A stretch of 64,000 nucleotides of DNA from a virus. The position numbers and the translations under genes are program-made. The stretch spans positions 1-64,000 of IMG/VR virus record IMGVR_UViG_3300028610_000804; one strand, 5' to 3'. Under the pieces are notes generated by a model. The model worked only from the letters and a program-made list of their open reading frames with translations. It was not told where the DNA came from and made no database searches. The number at the start of each line of letters is the position of its first letter. The stretch's first letter is position 1. Below, piece after piece: positions 31,701 through 41,051 of this stretch.

Positions 31701-32719
31701 TGGCCCAGGTGTCAACACTATTTAATTTAGATGTTCAGGCAGGCTTTGATGAGCCACTATTCCCTGATAATATAAGCTTTGGTTCAAGGGGTGGCCCTGG
31801 GTACAATACGGCCATTGTGACCACAGATTCAGGTGCTGAACATCGTACCGCACGTTGGACGGATGCCCTGAGGCAATATAACGCCCGTTACGGGGTGCGG
31901 GATCAAGATGACCTTAGTGCTGTAATGGAGTTCTATTTAGCCCGTGAGGGGGCCCTGGGGTCCTTCAGATTCAAAGATTGGGGTGATTACGCCACAACAA
32001 GTAACCATATTACCTTTGGGGATGGGGCAGCGCTCCCAGATGCTGAAGATGTGGTATTTGGTGTGGGTGATTCTTCTCAAACAGAATTCCAACTTATCAA
32101 GCGATACCAGGATGGTCTGAATACCAAAATACGCAATATCACCAAACCCAGAAGTGGTACTGTAAAGATAGCCTTTGATGGTACGCTGCAAACAGCTGGA
32201 TTCTCAGTTGACACGACTACAGGAAAAGTAACATTCACTATTGCCCCTGCTACAGGAGTACAGCTAACCTGGGGTGGTGAATTTGATGTGCCCTGCAGAT
32301 TTAGTACTGAAGCTGACAAACTATTAAGTATCACGTGGAATGCATTTAAAGCAGCCAGTGCAAGTATCCCTATTGTCGAAATTCGTAATGAAAGTTTTAC
32401 TGAATCTGAATTTTTTTATGGTGGTGGCAAAGACTTTAGCATCATCGCAGACTTCCGTATATCAGTAGCCATGGGTCGAGTATTGCGTATGACATCTGGT
32501 GTTATTCCAAATCTTGAAATAATCCTACCGCTGGTTGATGACCTTGAACCTGGAGGCCCATATTTCTATTTAGAAAATAGTGGCTCAAACCTTTTAAGAA
32601 TTGTACCGGAACAAGGTATAGGGTTAGGCGGTGAGTTAGGTAACTTGCTGCAAGATGAAACAATGATTGTGCTGCTTGCAGATAATGCAGGCACTAAAGA
32701 ATGGGTAGGGTTACTGTAA
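31700..32719 (+). CDS. DUF2460 distal tail protein
   Basis: This 339-residue protein shows DUF2460 features: the FPDNISFGSRGGPGYNT start, RWTDALRQYNARYGVRD, REGALGSFRFKDWGDY and LTWGGEFDVPCRF. In gene transfer agents and related phages (gp12-like) it forms the distal tail ring. An extra C-terminal domain (about residues 255-339) resembles the short protein at 39395. Usually the gene follows the tape measure gene; here it lies before the tail terminator. Confidence 0.85.
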   Translation: MAQVSTLFNLDVQAGFDEPLFPDNISFGSRGGPGYNTAIVTTDSGAEHRTARWTDALRQYNARYGVRDQDDLSAVMEFYLAREGALGSFRFKDWGDYATTSNHITFGDGAALPDAEDVVFGVGDSSQTEFQLIKRYQDGLNTKIRNITKPRSGTVKIAFDGTLQTAGFSVDTTTGKVTFTIAPATGVQLTWGGEFDVPCRFSTEADKLLSITWNAFKAASASIPIVEIRNESFTESEFFYGGGKDFSIIADFRISVAMGRVLRMTSGVIPNLEIILPLVDDLEPGGPYFYLENSGSNLLRIVPEQGIGLGGELGNLLQDETMIVLLADNAGTKEWVGLL

Positions 32720-33135
32720 TGGCTACTGTGTATGTAGACATATTCAATACTATCCGCTGTAAATTCGGTACAGATATAGAAGATGCTTTACCTATATTTG
32801 TGCAGTATGACAATGCCCCTGATCCCCAGCCAGACGATTGCGTTAATGGTTGGGTGCGTCTTAGGATTACACCGGAATCTAGTCGTCAGGTAGATGTTGG
32901 TGCAGCCAAAAGACGCTTCAGGGTACGTGGTGTTGCAATAGCGTTGGTTCACTTCCCAATACAAGCTGGAGACGGTGAAAACTTGGAAGTGGCTGATGCT
33001 ATTGTAAACGCTTTTAGGGGGTTAACGTTCCAGGGCGTTACATTTCAAACCCCGGTGGTGCGTAACTTAGGGCGCAAAGGTTCCGAATGGCAAACTGAAA
33101 TAAGTTGCCCATTCTTTAAAGACAACTTATTATAA
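32719..33135 (+). CDS. Tail terminator protein, paralog 2
   Basis: The ATG at 32719 forms TAATG with the preceding stop; an upstream start at 32701 is less likely. The 138 residues share QYDNAP, SRQVDVGAAKRRFRVRG, GDGENLEVADAI, FRGLTF and EWQTEISCPF with the 28409 product. Its place immediately before the tail tube gene is the standard one for a tail terminator. Confidence 0.75.
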   Translation: MATVYVDIFNTIRCKFGTDIEDALPIFVQYDNAPDPQPDDCVNGWVRLRITPESSRQVDVGAAKRRFRVRGVAIALVHFPIQAGDGENLEVADAIVNAFRGLTFQGVTFQTPVVRNLGRKGSEWQTEISCPFFKDNLL

Positions 33136-33148
33136 AGGAGATTTAGAA

Positions 33149-35875
33149 ATGTCTGATGCAGATAGAATTAAAGTGTCTTACCTAAAGGAAAATGGTTTTG
33201 CTAATCCACCTACTGCGCAGGCAGCACAAGGTGCTTTGACAATTGCTGTAAACCCTATAGGCGAGGCCAAAGCACAAAACGTATTACTTATTGCAACTAT
33301 GCCAACTGATGCCGACACTGTAACAATTGATGGTAAAGTTTATACTTTTCAAACAGCGCTTACTGATTTTGATGGTAATGTCGCTATTGGTGGGTCACTT
33401 GCACAAGCACAATTAAACTTAGAAAATGCTGTTGACCTTGCAGGAGGTATCCCCGGTACTGATTATGCTTTGTCAATGACTGCACACCCTACTGTAGATA
33501 TAGATGCCTTTGGGGCATTGGTTGTAAATGAGGCTGTAGTACGGGCTCAAACTGCAGGTACAGCAGGTAATAGTATTGCTACAGTCAGTAGTCTTACTGC
33601 TGGTGGCGATGGGTTCTCAACTGCTACATTATTGGGTGGTACTACTGCAGACACTATGACTATTAATGCTAAGGTGTACACATTTAAAAATACGTTAGAT
33701 AACTTGATTGATGGTGAAATTAAAATAGGTGCCACAGTTACTGACACACAAAACAACACAGCCGCTGCAATTAATCTTACAGGGGTAGCTGGTACGCAAT
33801 ATTCAACAGCTACTACAATAAACCCTGATGTAAGCACTACTAGTTTTGTAGCGAATGTTGCCACATTGACTGATAAAAATAATCTTGGTACTGCAGGAAA
33901 TGCGATACCCTTAAGTGAAACATTTTTTGATGCAGGTAACTTTTTTGATGCTGTCACTTTGGGTAATGTCACCCTGGGTACTGATATACAAATGAAAGAG
34001 ATAAGGCTAACTAGTGAGAGCCTTATTCAAAGTACAGACACCACTGCCTCTGCAGAACTTCGTGATGACAGACAGCTTTCAGATTTGATTAGAACAAACA
34101 TCCAAGCTGAAGGCGATATTAATACAGAACTGTCTTATGAATCACATGAAGAGTTTATTGAAGGCGGTTTGTTTTCTGATCCGTTTGACACTGCGGTAAT
34201 AGTTAGTGGTTCAACTTATTTCATGCTGGATTCAGATAACTCATTGAATGATGAGAGTAACGGTTTGGTTACTGCAGGTTTAGTGGTCGGTAAATGGATC
34301 AATACTAAAGACTGGGTGAATGTAGAAAATAATGGGTTTTTTAAACTTATTTCTGTAACTCCAGGTAAAGCTGTTTTACGCGGGTTTACTGATGTAGTTG
34401 ATGAACAGGATACCGGAGTACAGGCGCAAGGTACTTTAACTATGCCTGTACAACCTACAGCATCTACAGAATCCCAGGGTACACTTACCTTAGACACTAT
34501 CCCAACTGACGGGGATACAATGACCATAGGTAGTAAAACTTACACTTTTAAAGATACCTTAACTAATGTTGACGGTAATATTGAAAATGCAATCACACTT
34601 GCACAATGCAAAGTCAACATTGAAAACGCTGTTAATCTTACGGGTACTCCTGGTGTAGGCTATGCTGCTGCAATGACAGTTAACGGGCAGGCAAGTATTG
34701 CATCATTCATCGTTGATGATGCAATCTTAACTTCAAAACTACCTGGAACTTTAGGTGATTCTGTGAGCACTACACAAACTTTTACAGCAGGTACTAACGT
34801 TTTTGATGCTGTAACACTTGGCACAACTACAGCAGGTGTAGATGGTGACACAATAACTATTGATGCAAAAACCTATCAATATGTTAGTGACGCATCAATA
34901 CTTAATTTTGATGGTGCTATTGATGTAGGTGCTTCAGCTGCTGATGCTCAAAATAACACAGTTGCAGCCATTAACCTAACAGGTACTCCAGGTACTGATT
35001 ATTCTTTAGCAACTACTGAGCACCCAACTACAGGTGCTGGTGCTTTTGCTACTGATGATTCTATCATTACAGCTGACCTCGCAGGTGTTGGAGGAAACAG
35101 TATTGTAACTACTTCAGTATTTGTGTCTGGTAGTAACTTTTTTGATGCTGCGACACTAGGTACAACTACTGCAGGAAGTGGTAACAGTGACACGACAACG
35201 TTTGAACAACTTAGTGAAGTTACAAATGGTGTGACTACAAGTTTCTTTAGTATTGAGAAAGAGTTTACTGATGTACCCGGCGCATTTAACTTATACCAGG
35301 GTATGGTGGTTAGTACTATGTCTTTAGAGATAGCTGCAGGAGCAGTGGCCACTGGGTCATTTAGTTTTATTGGTAAAAATGAGCAAAGTAACATAGTGTC
35401 ACTAGGTACTGTTGATGCACTTGAACTTTCAACTAATCCGGTTATGACTGGTATCGAAGACACAAACGCTATTCTAGAAAATGGTGTTTTATTTGCAGCC
35501 ACCCAATTATCTCTGGCTGTAGAAAATAACTTAAGAGCACGGCCATTAATTGGGGTGCTTGGTGCAGATAGTATTGGTGCTGGTGTTGTGACAATCACTG
35601 GAACTCTTCAAAGTTATTTCAATAACATTGGAATCATTCAAAGGTACCTGGATTTTGAAACAAGTAGTATTGCATTCTTGGCTACAGACGCTGGGGGTAA
35701 CGTTTATGTTTACGACTTACCAAAAGTTAAATACTCTTCAGGTCAAAAAGTTGCAGGTGGCCAGAACTCAGACATCATTGCTGACATGGAATTTACCGCT
35801 GTCCGCTGCCCAAGTGAAGACATTACTTTACGTGTAGCTAAGTTCACAGGCCCAGGTATTGTTGGTGACTGCTAA
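33149..35875 (+). CDS. Tail tube protein with four inserted beta domains
   Basis: AAAGGAGATTTAGAA precedes the ATG. This protein of 908 residues is several times longer than usual. Core tail-tube segments lie near residues 275-420 (SESLIQSTDTTASAELRDDR) and 680-908 (LSLAVENNLRARPLIGVLG). Two pairs of a repeated domain interrupt them: about 37-160, 162-275, 425-545 and 548-665. Each has GDTxTIxxKxYTF, a middle helix with NxxxAINLTG and a GTxGNSI motif. They would decorate the tail surface. Confidence 0.8.
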   Translation: MSDADRIKVSYLKENGFANPPTAQAAQGALTIAVNPIGEAKAQNVLLIATMPTDADTVTIDGKVYTFQTALTDFDGNVAIGGSLAQAQLNLENAVDLAGGIPGTDYALSMTAHPTVDIDAFGALVVNEAVVRAQTAGTAGNSIATVSSLTAGGDGFSTATLLGGTTADTMTINAKVYTFKNTLDNLIDGEIKIGATVTDTQNNTAAAINLTGVAGTQYSTATTINPDVSTTSFVANVATLTDKNNLGTAGNAIPLSETFFDAGNFFDAVTLGNVTLGTDIQMKEIRLTSESLIQSTDTTASAELRDDRQLSDLIRTNIQAEGDINTELSYESHEEFIEGGLFSDPFDTAVIVSGSTYFMLDSDNSLNDESNGLVTAGLVVGKWINTKDWVNVENNGFFKLISVTPGKAVLRGFTDVVDEQDTGVQAQGTLTMPVQPTASTESQGTLTLDTIPTDGDTMTIGSKTYTFKDTLTNVDGNIENAITLAQCKVNIENAVNLTGTPGVGYAAAMTVNGQASIASFIVDDAILTSKLPGTLGDSVSTTQTFTAGTNVFDAVTLGTTTAGVDGDTITIDAKTYQYVSDASILNFDGAIDVGASAADAQNNTVAAINLTGTPGTDYSLATTEHPTTGAGAFATDDSIITADLAGVGGNSIVTTSVFVSGSNFFDAATLGTTTAGSGNSDTTTFEQLSEVTNGVTTSFFSIEKEFTDVPGAFNLYQGMVVSTMSLEIAAGAVATGSFSFIGKNEQSNIVSLGTVDALELSTNPVMTGIEDTNAILENGVLFAATQLSLAVENNLRARPLIGVLGADSIGAGVVTITGTLQSYFNNIGIIQRYLDFETSSIAFLATDAGGNVYVYDLPKVKYSSGQKVAGGQNSDIIADMEFTAVRCPSEDITLRVAKFTGPGIVGDC

Positions 35876-35917
35876 GTAAAAGTAAAAGTAAAAGTAAAAG
35901 TAAAAGTAAAAGTAAAA
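35876..35917 (+). repeat. Hexanucleotide repeat (GTAAAA)7
   Basis: Seven perfect GTAAAA units follow directly after the stop of the tail tube gene, 32 bases before the next start. Copy number could vary by slippage. The tract may be a spacer, a decayed terminator or an expression-level control. Confidence 0.9.
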
Positions 35918-35949
35918 AAGTATGAGCCTACCAGAAAGGAAAATCACAA

Positions 35950-36381
35950 ATGAGTGATGATAACAAAACAGACGTAAAGGGGTTTAATATCGCCTCTTTA
36001 CGTACTGACAAATCAAAAGATGTTGAGGGAGTTTGGCAAGACCATAACGGGCTAGAACTGCTTATAGCCCGTTCCAATAACCCTAAAGCAAAAGCGTACA
36101 GAAATAAGCTTTATAGAAAAAACAGAATAGCCATACAAGCTGGTGAGGTTGAGATTATAGAAGAACTAAATAATAAAGTCACAGCAAAGCATGTTCTACT
36201 TGATTGGAAGCATCTACAGGATATAGGCAAAGATGGAAAAGTTTTTGATGTTTTGTATTCAGAAGCAGTTGCACTTAAATACTTAAATGAAATGGATAAG
36301 TTCGCAGAAATTATTACTGAGTATGCAGGTGATTTTGAAGCTTACCAAGTTGAAGGGCAAGAAGAAGACGTAAAAAACTAA
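35950..36381 (+). CDS. Tail assembly chaperone, G-type
   Basis: This 143-residue protein sits between the tail tube and tape measure genes, the standard place for the lambda gpG analog. It has IASLRTDKSKDVEGVWQDH and a helical second half. Its last codons GTA AAA AAC TAA contain the slippery heptamer A-AAA-AAC (36372-36378). A fraction of ribosomes should shift to -1 and make the GT fusion. Confidence 0.85.
   Translation: MSDDNKTDVKGFNIASLRTDKSKDVEGVWQDHNGLELLIARSNNPKAKAYRNKLYRKNRIAIQAGEVEIIEELNNKVTAKHVLLDWKHLQDIGKDGKVFDVLYSEAVALKYLNEMDKFAEIITEYAGDFEAYQVEGQEEDVKN
36372..36378 (+). promoter_or_regulatory. Programmed -1 frameshift site A-AAA-AAC
   Basis: The canonical slippery sequence is in the right register just before the G stop codon. 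The -1 frame is open from here through 36773 without a stop and has no good start of its own nearby. This is the conserved G/GT arrangement of long-tailed phages. Confidence 0.9.
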
Positions 36382-36773
36382 CTGACCGCCTTAGATGGCA
36401 TTTAGAATGGGGTAAGTATGCGAACAAACTTAAAAAACATAATGAAAGGCTTAAAGCTAAGGGTAAAGAAATTACAGCCCTTAAACAGCCAGAGCTTGAA
36501 GAACATGTTTTTTTCATTTGGGAAATGTGGACTATGTTACACAACATACGACCACACACCGAAGGCATCACCCCTATTCTATTCTCTGAGGCGGTTAGCT
36601 GGATTAATTTCTACTGTGATAATGACTACACTTTTGATGACCGTGTCACTCTTATGGAAATGTTTCAATCAGTTGAAAGTTCATATCTCCAGTACATTAG
36701 AAAAAAATCTGAAACAGATGAAGATGGTAATGATTCAGACAGACTTTTACCATCTACATCAAAGAAGAAATAA
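36378..36773 (+). CDS. Tail assembly chaperone, T extension of the GT fusion
   Basis: About 131 residues are reached by -1 frameshift from the G gene. The sequence starts LTDRLRWHLEWGKYANKLKK and contains FFIWEMWTMLHNIRPHTEG, a dense Trp- and Phe-rich helix, and an acidic, Ser-rich end. The fusion of about 274 residues is thought to recruit the tape measure protein to the tube. An internal ATG at 36525 is probably not used. Confidence 0.85.
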   Translation, partial: LTDRLRWHLEWGKYANKLKKHNERLKAKGKEITALKQPELEEHVFFIWEMWTMLHNIRPHTEGITPILFSEAVSWINFYCDNDYTFDDRVTLMEMFQSVESSYLQYIRKKSETDEDGNDSDRLLPSTSKKK

Positions 36774-36782
36774 GGTTTTGAT

Positions 36783-39398
36783 ATGCCAGTACTAAGTGTT
36801 GCCATTGATGCACGACCAGCCACTACAGGGGCCTCAAAAGCCGATAGAGCTTTTAAGAAATTAAAAACAGGTGCAAAAGGTGCCCGTGGTGAGCTGGATA
36901 AATTCGATAAGAAGAACAAAGAGCTTGAAAAATCAACCAAGTCTGTAACAAGCTCATTAGGTCAATTTGTTACTGTACTTGCTGCAGTGGCTGCGGCAAA
37001 AGATGCTATCAGGACCATAGCGGATTTTGAGCAATCGATGGTGACACTTGGTGCTGTGGCAGGGGCTACTGGAGATCAACTGGAAGCCCTTGAAGTAACT
37101 GCGAGGAAACTAGGGGCCACAACACGTTTTAGTGCTACAGAGGCTGCTGATGGGCTCCTGTTCTTAGCTAGGGCGGGATTTGAGACTGAAGAAGCCATAG
37201 CCGCTTTACCAGCTACTTTAGATCTAGCCACTACGGGAGCCATTGAACTAGGCGAGGCTGCAGATGTGGCTAGTAACATCTTAAGCGGGTTTGGCTTAGA
37301 AGCAAAAGAAACTTCACGTGTGGTCGATTCTTTAGTTAACGTATCCAATAGAGCAAACACAAGTGTTGCACAACTCGCGCAAGCATTTGTAGATGTGGCC
37401 CCTATTGCCAAGGCTGCCGGGCAAAGCTTAGAAGAAACTGCATCACAGTTAGGTGTACTTGGTGATTCTGGTATTCAAGGTAGTAAAGCTGGCGTTGCCC
37501 TACGTGGTATATTACTTAGTTTAGAAAACCCATCAGTAAAAGCTAGAAAAGCTTTTAGGTCTTTAGGTCTAGACCTTGATGAATTTAATAAGCAAGGGGT
37601 ATCCGCCACAGAAATATTAAGAAGATTTGTTGCGGCAGGCGCAGACTTACCCAGGGCGGCTAATGTTTTTAATACTAGATTTGCAGGTGCTGCTCTTATT
37701 ATCGGTGAAGCTGCAAACAGAGTTGATGAACTCACAGAAGCCCAAAAAGAAAATAGAGGTGCGGCAGAAGAACAGGCTAGAGTAATGGCTGATACTTTAG
37801 GCGGTGCGTTTAAATCTCTTATCTCTGCAACTGAAGAATTTATTTTATCTATCGGTGATTCAGGGGCGGCGGGTAGTTTAAAAAATATGGTGGAAGCCGT
37901 AACTGATGGCATAAGATTTTTGTTAGGTTTGCAGGATAGTTTATCAGGTACGGCACAAAGGGCTGCGGCTGTTGCCGCAACATTAAAGGCAATAAGTATT
38001 TTTATAGGGGCTATTATTGCATTTAAATTTACTGCGGTAATTATTGGAATGAGTAAGGCTATGTTTGCACTGGCTAAAGGCTCTGCAGCAGCTGCTATAT
38101 CTACAGCACCTTTATTAACTATATTTGCTAGCCTCGTTGCTTTAGCTGCAGGTATAGTTATAGGTAAAACATTATTTAATGAATTTAAAATAGCCCAAGA
38201 AGCCGCAGCTGCTTTTGCTGAATTCTTTTTAAATATTGTTGAGCGTATTAGGTTTGGTTGGAATACTGGCGTGTCACAATTAACTAAAATTTGGGTGACG
38301 TTTACTAGTGGTTTTAAAATTGCGTGGTCTGAAGCAGAGAGATTTATAGAAAATGGTATCTTAGATGTAGCTTCTTTTTTTAATAAAAACTTAGATGTTA
38401 GTTTAGCTAGGAAGTTTGTTGATGACAAAGCTAATCAGGTACTTAAAGATTCTCTAAAAGATATTGTGGATGCTGAGAAAAAAGCCAATGCTGAAATCAT
38501 AGCAGATGCTTTAGAATCTGGAGTAAGACTAAATGCTATAAGAAAAAATGCTAATGAAGAATTTTTAAGAATACAAAAAGAGTTTGGTAAAAAGCAAAGT
38601 AAAGGTGACATATTTAAAGCTGCAAAAAAATCTGTTAAAGAACTTATCACAGGAATCAATGAACTCAATTTAGGTTTAGATTTAACTAGTAAGGCATCTT
38701 TTGATGTTGCTATTAGTTTTGATAAAATGGCTAATTCAGCAGGAAAAATACCTGATTCTATAGAAAAAACAAATAATGGTTTAGATGAAGTTCTTAAAAA
38801 ATTAAAAGATGCAAATGAAACTATGGGCCAGATGGAAAAAACCGGGCAAATTATCGGTAGCGGTATTGCCGATGGTTTGACTACAGCGTTATTCCAGGCA
38901 AAAAGTTTACGAGAAGTTTTAAATGAAACAGGTAGACAGATTACACAGCAGATAGCGAAACAAGCTATTGCACAAGCAATCACAACTGGTATTAGTGCAG
39001 GGTTCTCTGGAGGTACACAAACTAATGCAGAAGCTTTACAGTCTGCAGGAGCACAAACACAAACATTTAGTAGTGCGGGTACGAATTTTCAAAGTGCGAA
39101 CGGTAATGTTTTTAATCAAGGTAATATCCAACAATTTCAAAATGGGGGTGTTGTAAATACTCCAACATTGTTTAATCAGGCGAACGGAAAACTTTCATCT
39201 ATGTCTGAAGTAGGCCCTGAAGCTATCCTACCACTCAAACGTAAGAATGGTAAACTTGGGGTATCATCCGATGGTGGTGGGGGTACTACAGTTAACAATA
39301 ATATTAATTTTACAGTAAACGCTACTGATGCTAATAGTTTTAAACAGTCACGATCTCAAATTTTAGGTGACTTACAAGCAGGATTGGCTAACGCATGA
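36783..39398 (+). CDS. Tape measure protein
   Basis: This 871-residue protein has a TP901-like core (residues about 70-350: QSMVTLGAVAGATGDQL, ATEAADGLLFLARAGF, GVALRGILLSLENPS). Hydrophobic segments near residues 390-460 (ALKAISIFIGAIIAFKFTAV-like) follow. The C-terminal region has the common ending FQNGGVVNTPTLF and SEVGPEAILPLKR. It sets tail length and may form a channel in the host membrane. Confidence 0.95.
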   Translation: MPVLSVAIDARPATTGASKADRAFKKLKTGAKGARGELDKFDKKNKELEKSTKSVTSSLGQFVTVLAAVAAAKDAIRTIADFEQSMVTLGAVAGATGDQLEALEVTARKLGATTRFSATEAADGLLFLARAGFETEEAIAALPATLDLATTGAIELGEAADVASNILSGFGLEAKETSRVVDSLVNVSNRANTSVAQLAQAFVDVAPIAKAAGQSLEETASQLGVLGDSGIQGSKAGVALRGILLSLENPSVKARKAFRSLGLDLDEFNKQGVSATEILRRFVAAGADLPRAANVFNTRFAGAALIIGEAANRVDELTEAQKENRGAAEEQARVMADTLGGAFKSLISATEEFILSIGDSGAAGSLKNMVEAVTDGIRFLLGLQDSLSGTAQRAAAVAATLKAISIFIGAIIAFKFTAVIIGMSKAMFALAKGSAAAAISTAPLLTIFASLVALAAGIVIGKTLFNEFKIAQEAAAAFAEFFLNIVERIRFGWNTGVSQLTKIWVTFTSGFKIAWSEAERFIENGILDVASFFNKNLDVSLARKFVDDKANQVLKDSLKDIVDAEKKANAEIIADALESGVRLNAIRKNANEEFLRIQKEFGKKQSKGDIFKAAKKSVKELITGINELNLGLDLTSKASFDVAISFDKMANSAGKIPDSIEKTNNGLDEVLKKLKDANETMGQMEKTGQIIGSGIADGLTTALFQAKSLREVLNETGRQITQQIAKQAIAQAITTGISAGFSGGTQTNAEALQSAGAQTQTFSSAGTNFQSANGNVFNQGNIQQFQNGGVVNTPTLFNQANGKLSSMSEVGPEAILPLKRKNGKLGVSSDGGGGTTVNNNINFTVNATDANSFKQSRSQILGDLQAGLANA

Positions 39399-39748
39399 TG
39401 AACCGTATGCTTGAATTTATGGGTAATGGCACTTTTATAGCGCTCACTGCCAACACATCTTTGTACCGGGGGGCTCCACGTGTGCAAGTGCTCACACCTG
39501 ATGCTAATGGGTATACTGTAGAACTACCGGACACTGCACAATTAAAAAAAGGTGGGCCACATTTTTATATAATTAATACTAGTGACACCTTTACTTTTGA
39601 TGTTGAATCACCTAATGGATTTGATTTATTTTCATTAGGTACTGAAGAAGGTATTGTTTTAGGTGCGTTTAAAAATGATGGTCAGGAGCGCTGGTTTGGT
39701 AAAATATTTGGGCTAACTAACACAACTGCTGGAGAATTAGCACCATGA
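39395..39748 (+). CDS. Small distal tail protein related to the DUF2460 C-terminus
   Basis: Its residues 28-110 resemble the last 85 residues of the 31700 product: a strand with RVxxLT, a KKGGPHFYIINTS motif versus EPGGPYFYLENSG, then LGTEEGIVLGAF and an aromatic RWFGK versus EWVGL. It overlaps the tape measure stop, occupying the slot where DUF2460 genes normally lie. It may be a relic or a separate ring component. Confidence 0.6.
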   Translation: MMNRMLEFMGNGTFIALTANTSLYRGAPRVQVLTPDANGYTVELPDTAQLKKGGPHFYIINTSDTFTFDVESPNGFDLFSLGTEEGIVLGAFKNDGQERWFGKIFGLTNTTAGELAP

Positions 39749-40617
39749 CAATACCTCTAGATAACGGTACAAGGGAACTTCTGAAAAGAAGAAAACACTG
39801 GTTAGCTACCTTGTGGAAAATTGAACGCACAGATAGTACTGTTTTTAGATTTACAAGTAACACTCAGGAAATAACTTTTGAAAATGAGCTATATACTCCT
39901 GTAGATAGTGTGCAAGTAAGCGCTAGAAGAAAAGAAGCTGATTTAGCTATAGAGAATCTTGAGATGATTGGGCCAATAACCTCAAATTTAATAACTCATG
40001 AAGATTTACGTTCAGGTCTTTTTAATGAAGCAGAAATAACTGAAAGTTGGATTGATTACAGATTCCCATGGATGCCTGCTATAACAACTGCAAAATACTG
40101 GATTACTGAAGTCAAATATTCAGCTGAAAGATGGGAAGCAAAGGTAGAAGGTTTAACACGTTGGATAATACCCAGAGTAGGGCGCATGTACACAAGAGAG
40201 TGTGATAATGATTTAGGTGATGCTGTGTGTAGGGTAGATGTTGTTGGGCTTAGTGAGGCAGGCTCTATACTATCTGTTACAGGGGGTAGCCTTAATAATA
40301 GATCGTTGTTTGAGGCATCAGGACTAACAGAATCAGCTGATTTTTTCACTCATGGCAGGCTTACATGGTTAACAGGTCCAAACACTGCTAAAACATCTGT
40401 AGTAAAGTTACACAGCACACCAGCAGCTGTGCAAACTTTAGAATTGCAACTGCCTACTGATTTTAATATATCTGTGTTAGACACATTTAATGTGCAGCCA
40501 GGATGTGACAAATTGCGTGATACCTGTATAAATAAGTTTAACATTATAGAAAATTTCGGGGGGTTCCCCTTTATCCCAGGCTCAGATGCGATGTTAGAAA
40601 CACCAAAGGCTAAATAA
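39745..40617 (+). CDS. DUF2163 tail protein (GTA gp13-like)
   Basis: The family hallmarks are an N-terminal TLWKIERTDSTVFRFTSN, the mid-protein YTRECDNDLGDAVCRVD with paired cysteines, and the C-terminal GCDKLRDTC...FNIIENFGGFPFIPG. In related phages it belongs to the hub together with NlpC/P60 and the large hub protein, which also follow here. The length of 290 is normal. Confidence 0.9.
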   Translation: MTIPLDNGTRELLKRRKHWLATLWKIERTDSTVFRFTSNTQEITFENELYTPVDSVQVSARRKEADLAIENLEMIGPITSNLITHEDLRSGLFNEAEITESWIDYRFPWMPAITTAKYWITEVKYSAERWEAKVEGLTRWIIPRVGRMYTRECDNDLGDAVCRVDVVGLSEAGSILSVTGGSLNNRSLFEASGLTESADFFTHGRLTWLTGPNTAKTSVVKLHSTPAAVQTLELQLPTDFNISVLDTFNVQPGCDKLRDTCINKFNIIENFGGFPFIPGSDAMLETPKAK

Positions 40618-41051
40618 TGGTCACAAGAAAAAATATTATAGAAAAAGCTAGGGAATATTTAAATACTCCATTCGTGCATCAAGCAAGAAAAAAGGGTATA
40701 GGGGTAGACTGCATAGGTTTAATAGTTGGGATAGCTAAAGAGCTTGAATTATTTAACTATGACCATACAGTTTATAAGCGTTATTCTGATGGTACTTTAT
40801 TAATGGAGCATATGAAAAAAGTTTTTATACCTATAGCTGTGGAAGACCGACAACCAGGAGATGTTATTATTTATTGGGTAAACCATATTTCAAAACATCC
40901 ACAGCATGTAGGTGTGATGACTGATATAGGTATCCTGCACACATATGATAAAGTTAAAAAGGTAGTCGAGACCCACACACACTATAATTGGGATGAGCGG
41001 ATAACACATGCTTTCCAATGGCCAGGAGTTAGTGAGACATGGCAACAATAG
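40617..41051 (+). CDS. NlpC/P60 cell-wall peptidase (tail-associated)
   Basis: Catalytic residues are visible: Cys32 in GVDCIGL, His97 in HPQHVGVM and His108 in GILHTY. Members cut peptide bonds in peptidoglycan. The position between DUF2163 and the hub shows a tail-tip enzyme that opens the cell wall at infection. The start overlaps the previous stop by one base. Confidence 0.9.
   Translation: MVTRKNIIEKAREYLNTPFVHQARKKGIGVDCIGLIVGIAKELELFNYDHTVYKRYSDGTLLMEHMKKVFIPIAVEDRQPGDVIIYWVNHISKHPQHVGVMTDIGILHTYDKVKKVVETHTHYNWDERITHAFQWPGVSETWQQ

Noticed and set aside
35876-35917. CRISPR-like array
   Set aside because: The repeats are contiguous hexamers with no spacers. No CRISPR array or cas gene was seen anywhere in the window.
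36418-36795. 125-codon frame between G chaperone and tape measure genes
   Set aside because: It overlaps the T extension in another frame and lacks tail chaperone features; the -1 frame from the slippery site explains the region.
37475-38428. Long 317-codon antisense frame within the tape measure gene
   Set aside because: It is rich in Ala, Ser, Leu and Ile as expected for a mirror of a helical protein, has no recognisable motif and no ribosome site. It contrasts with the intein's antisense gene, which has both.
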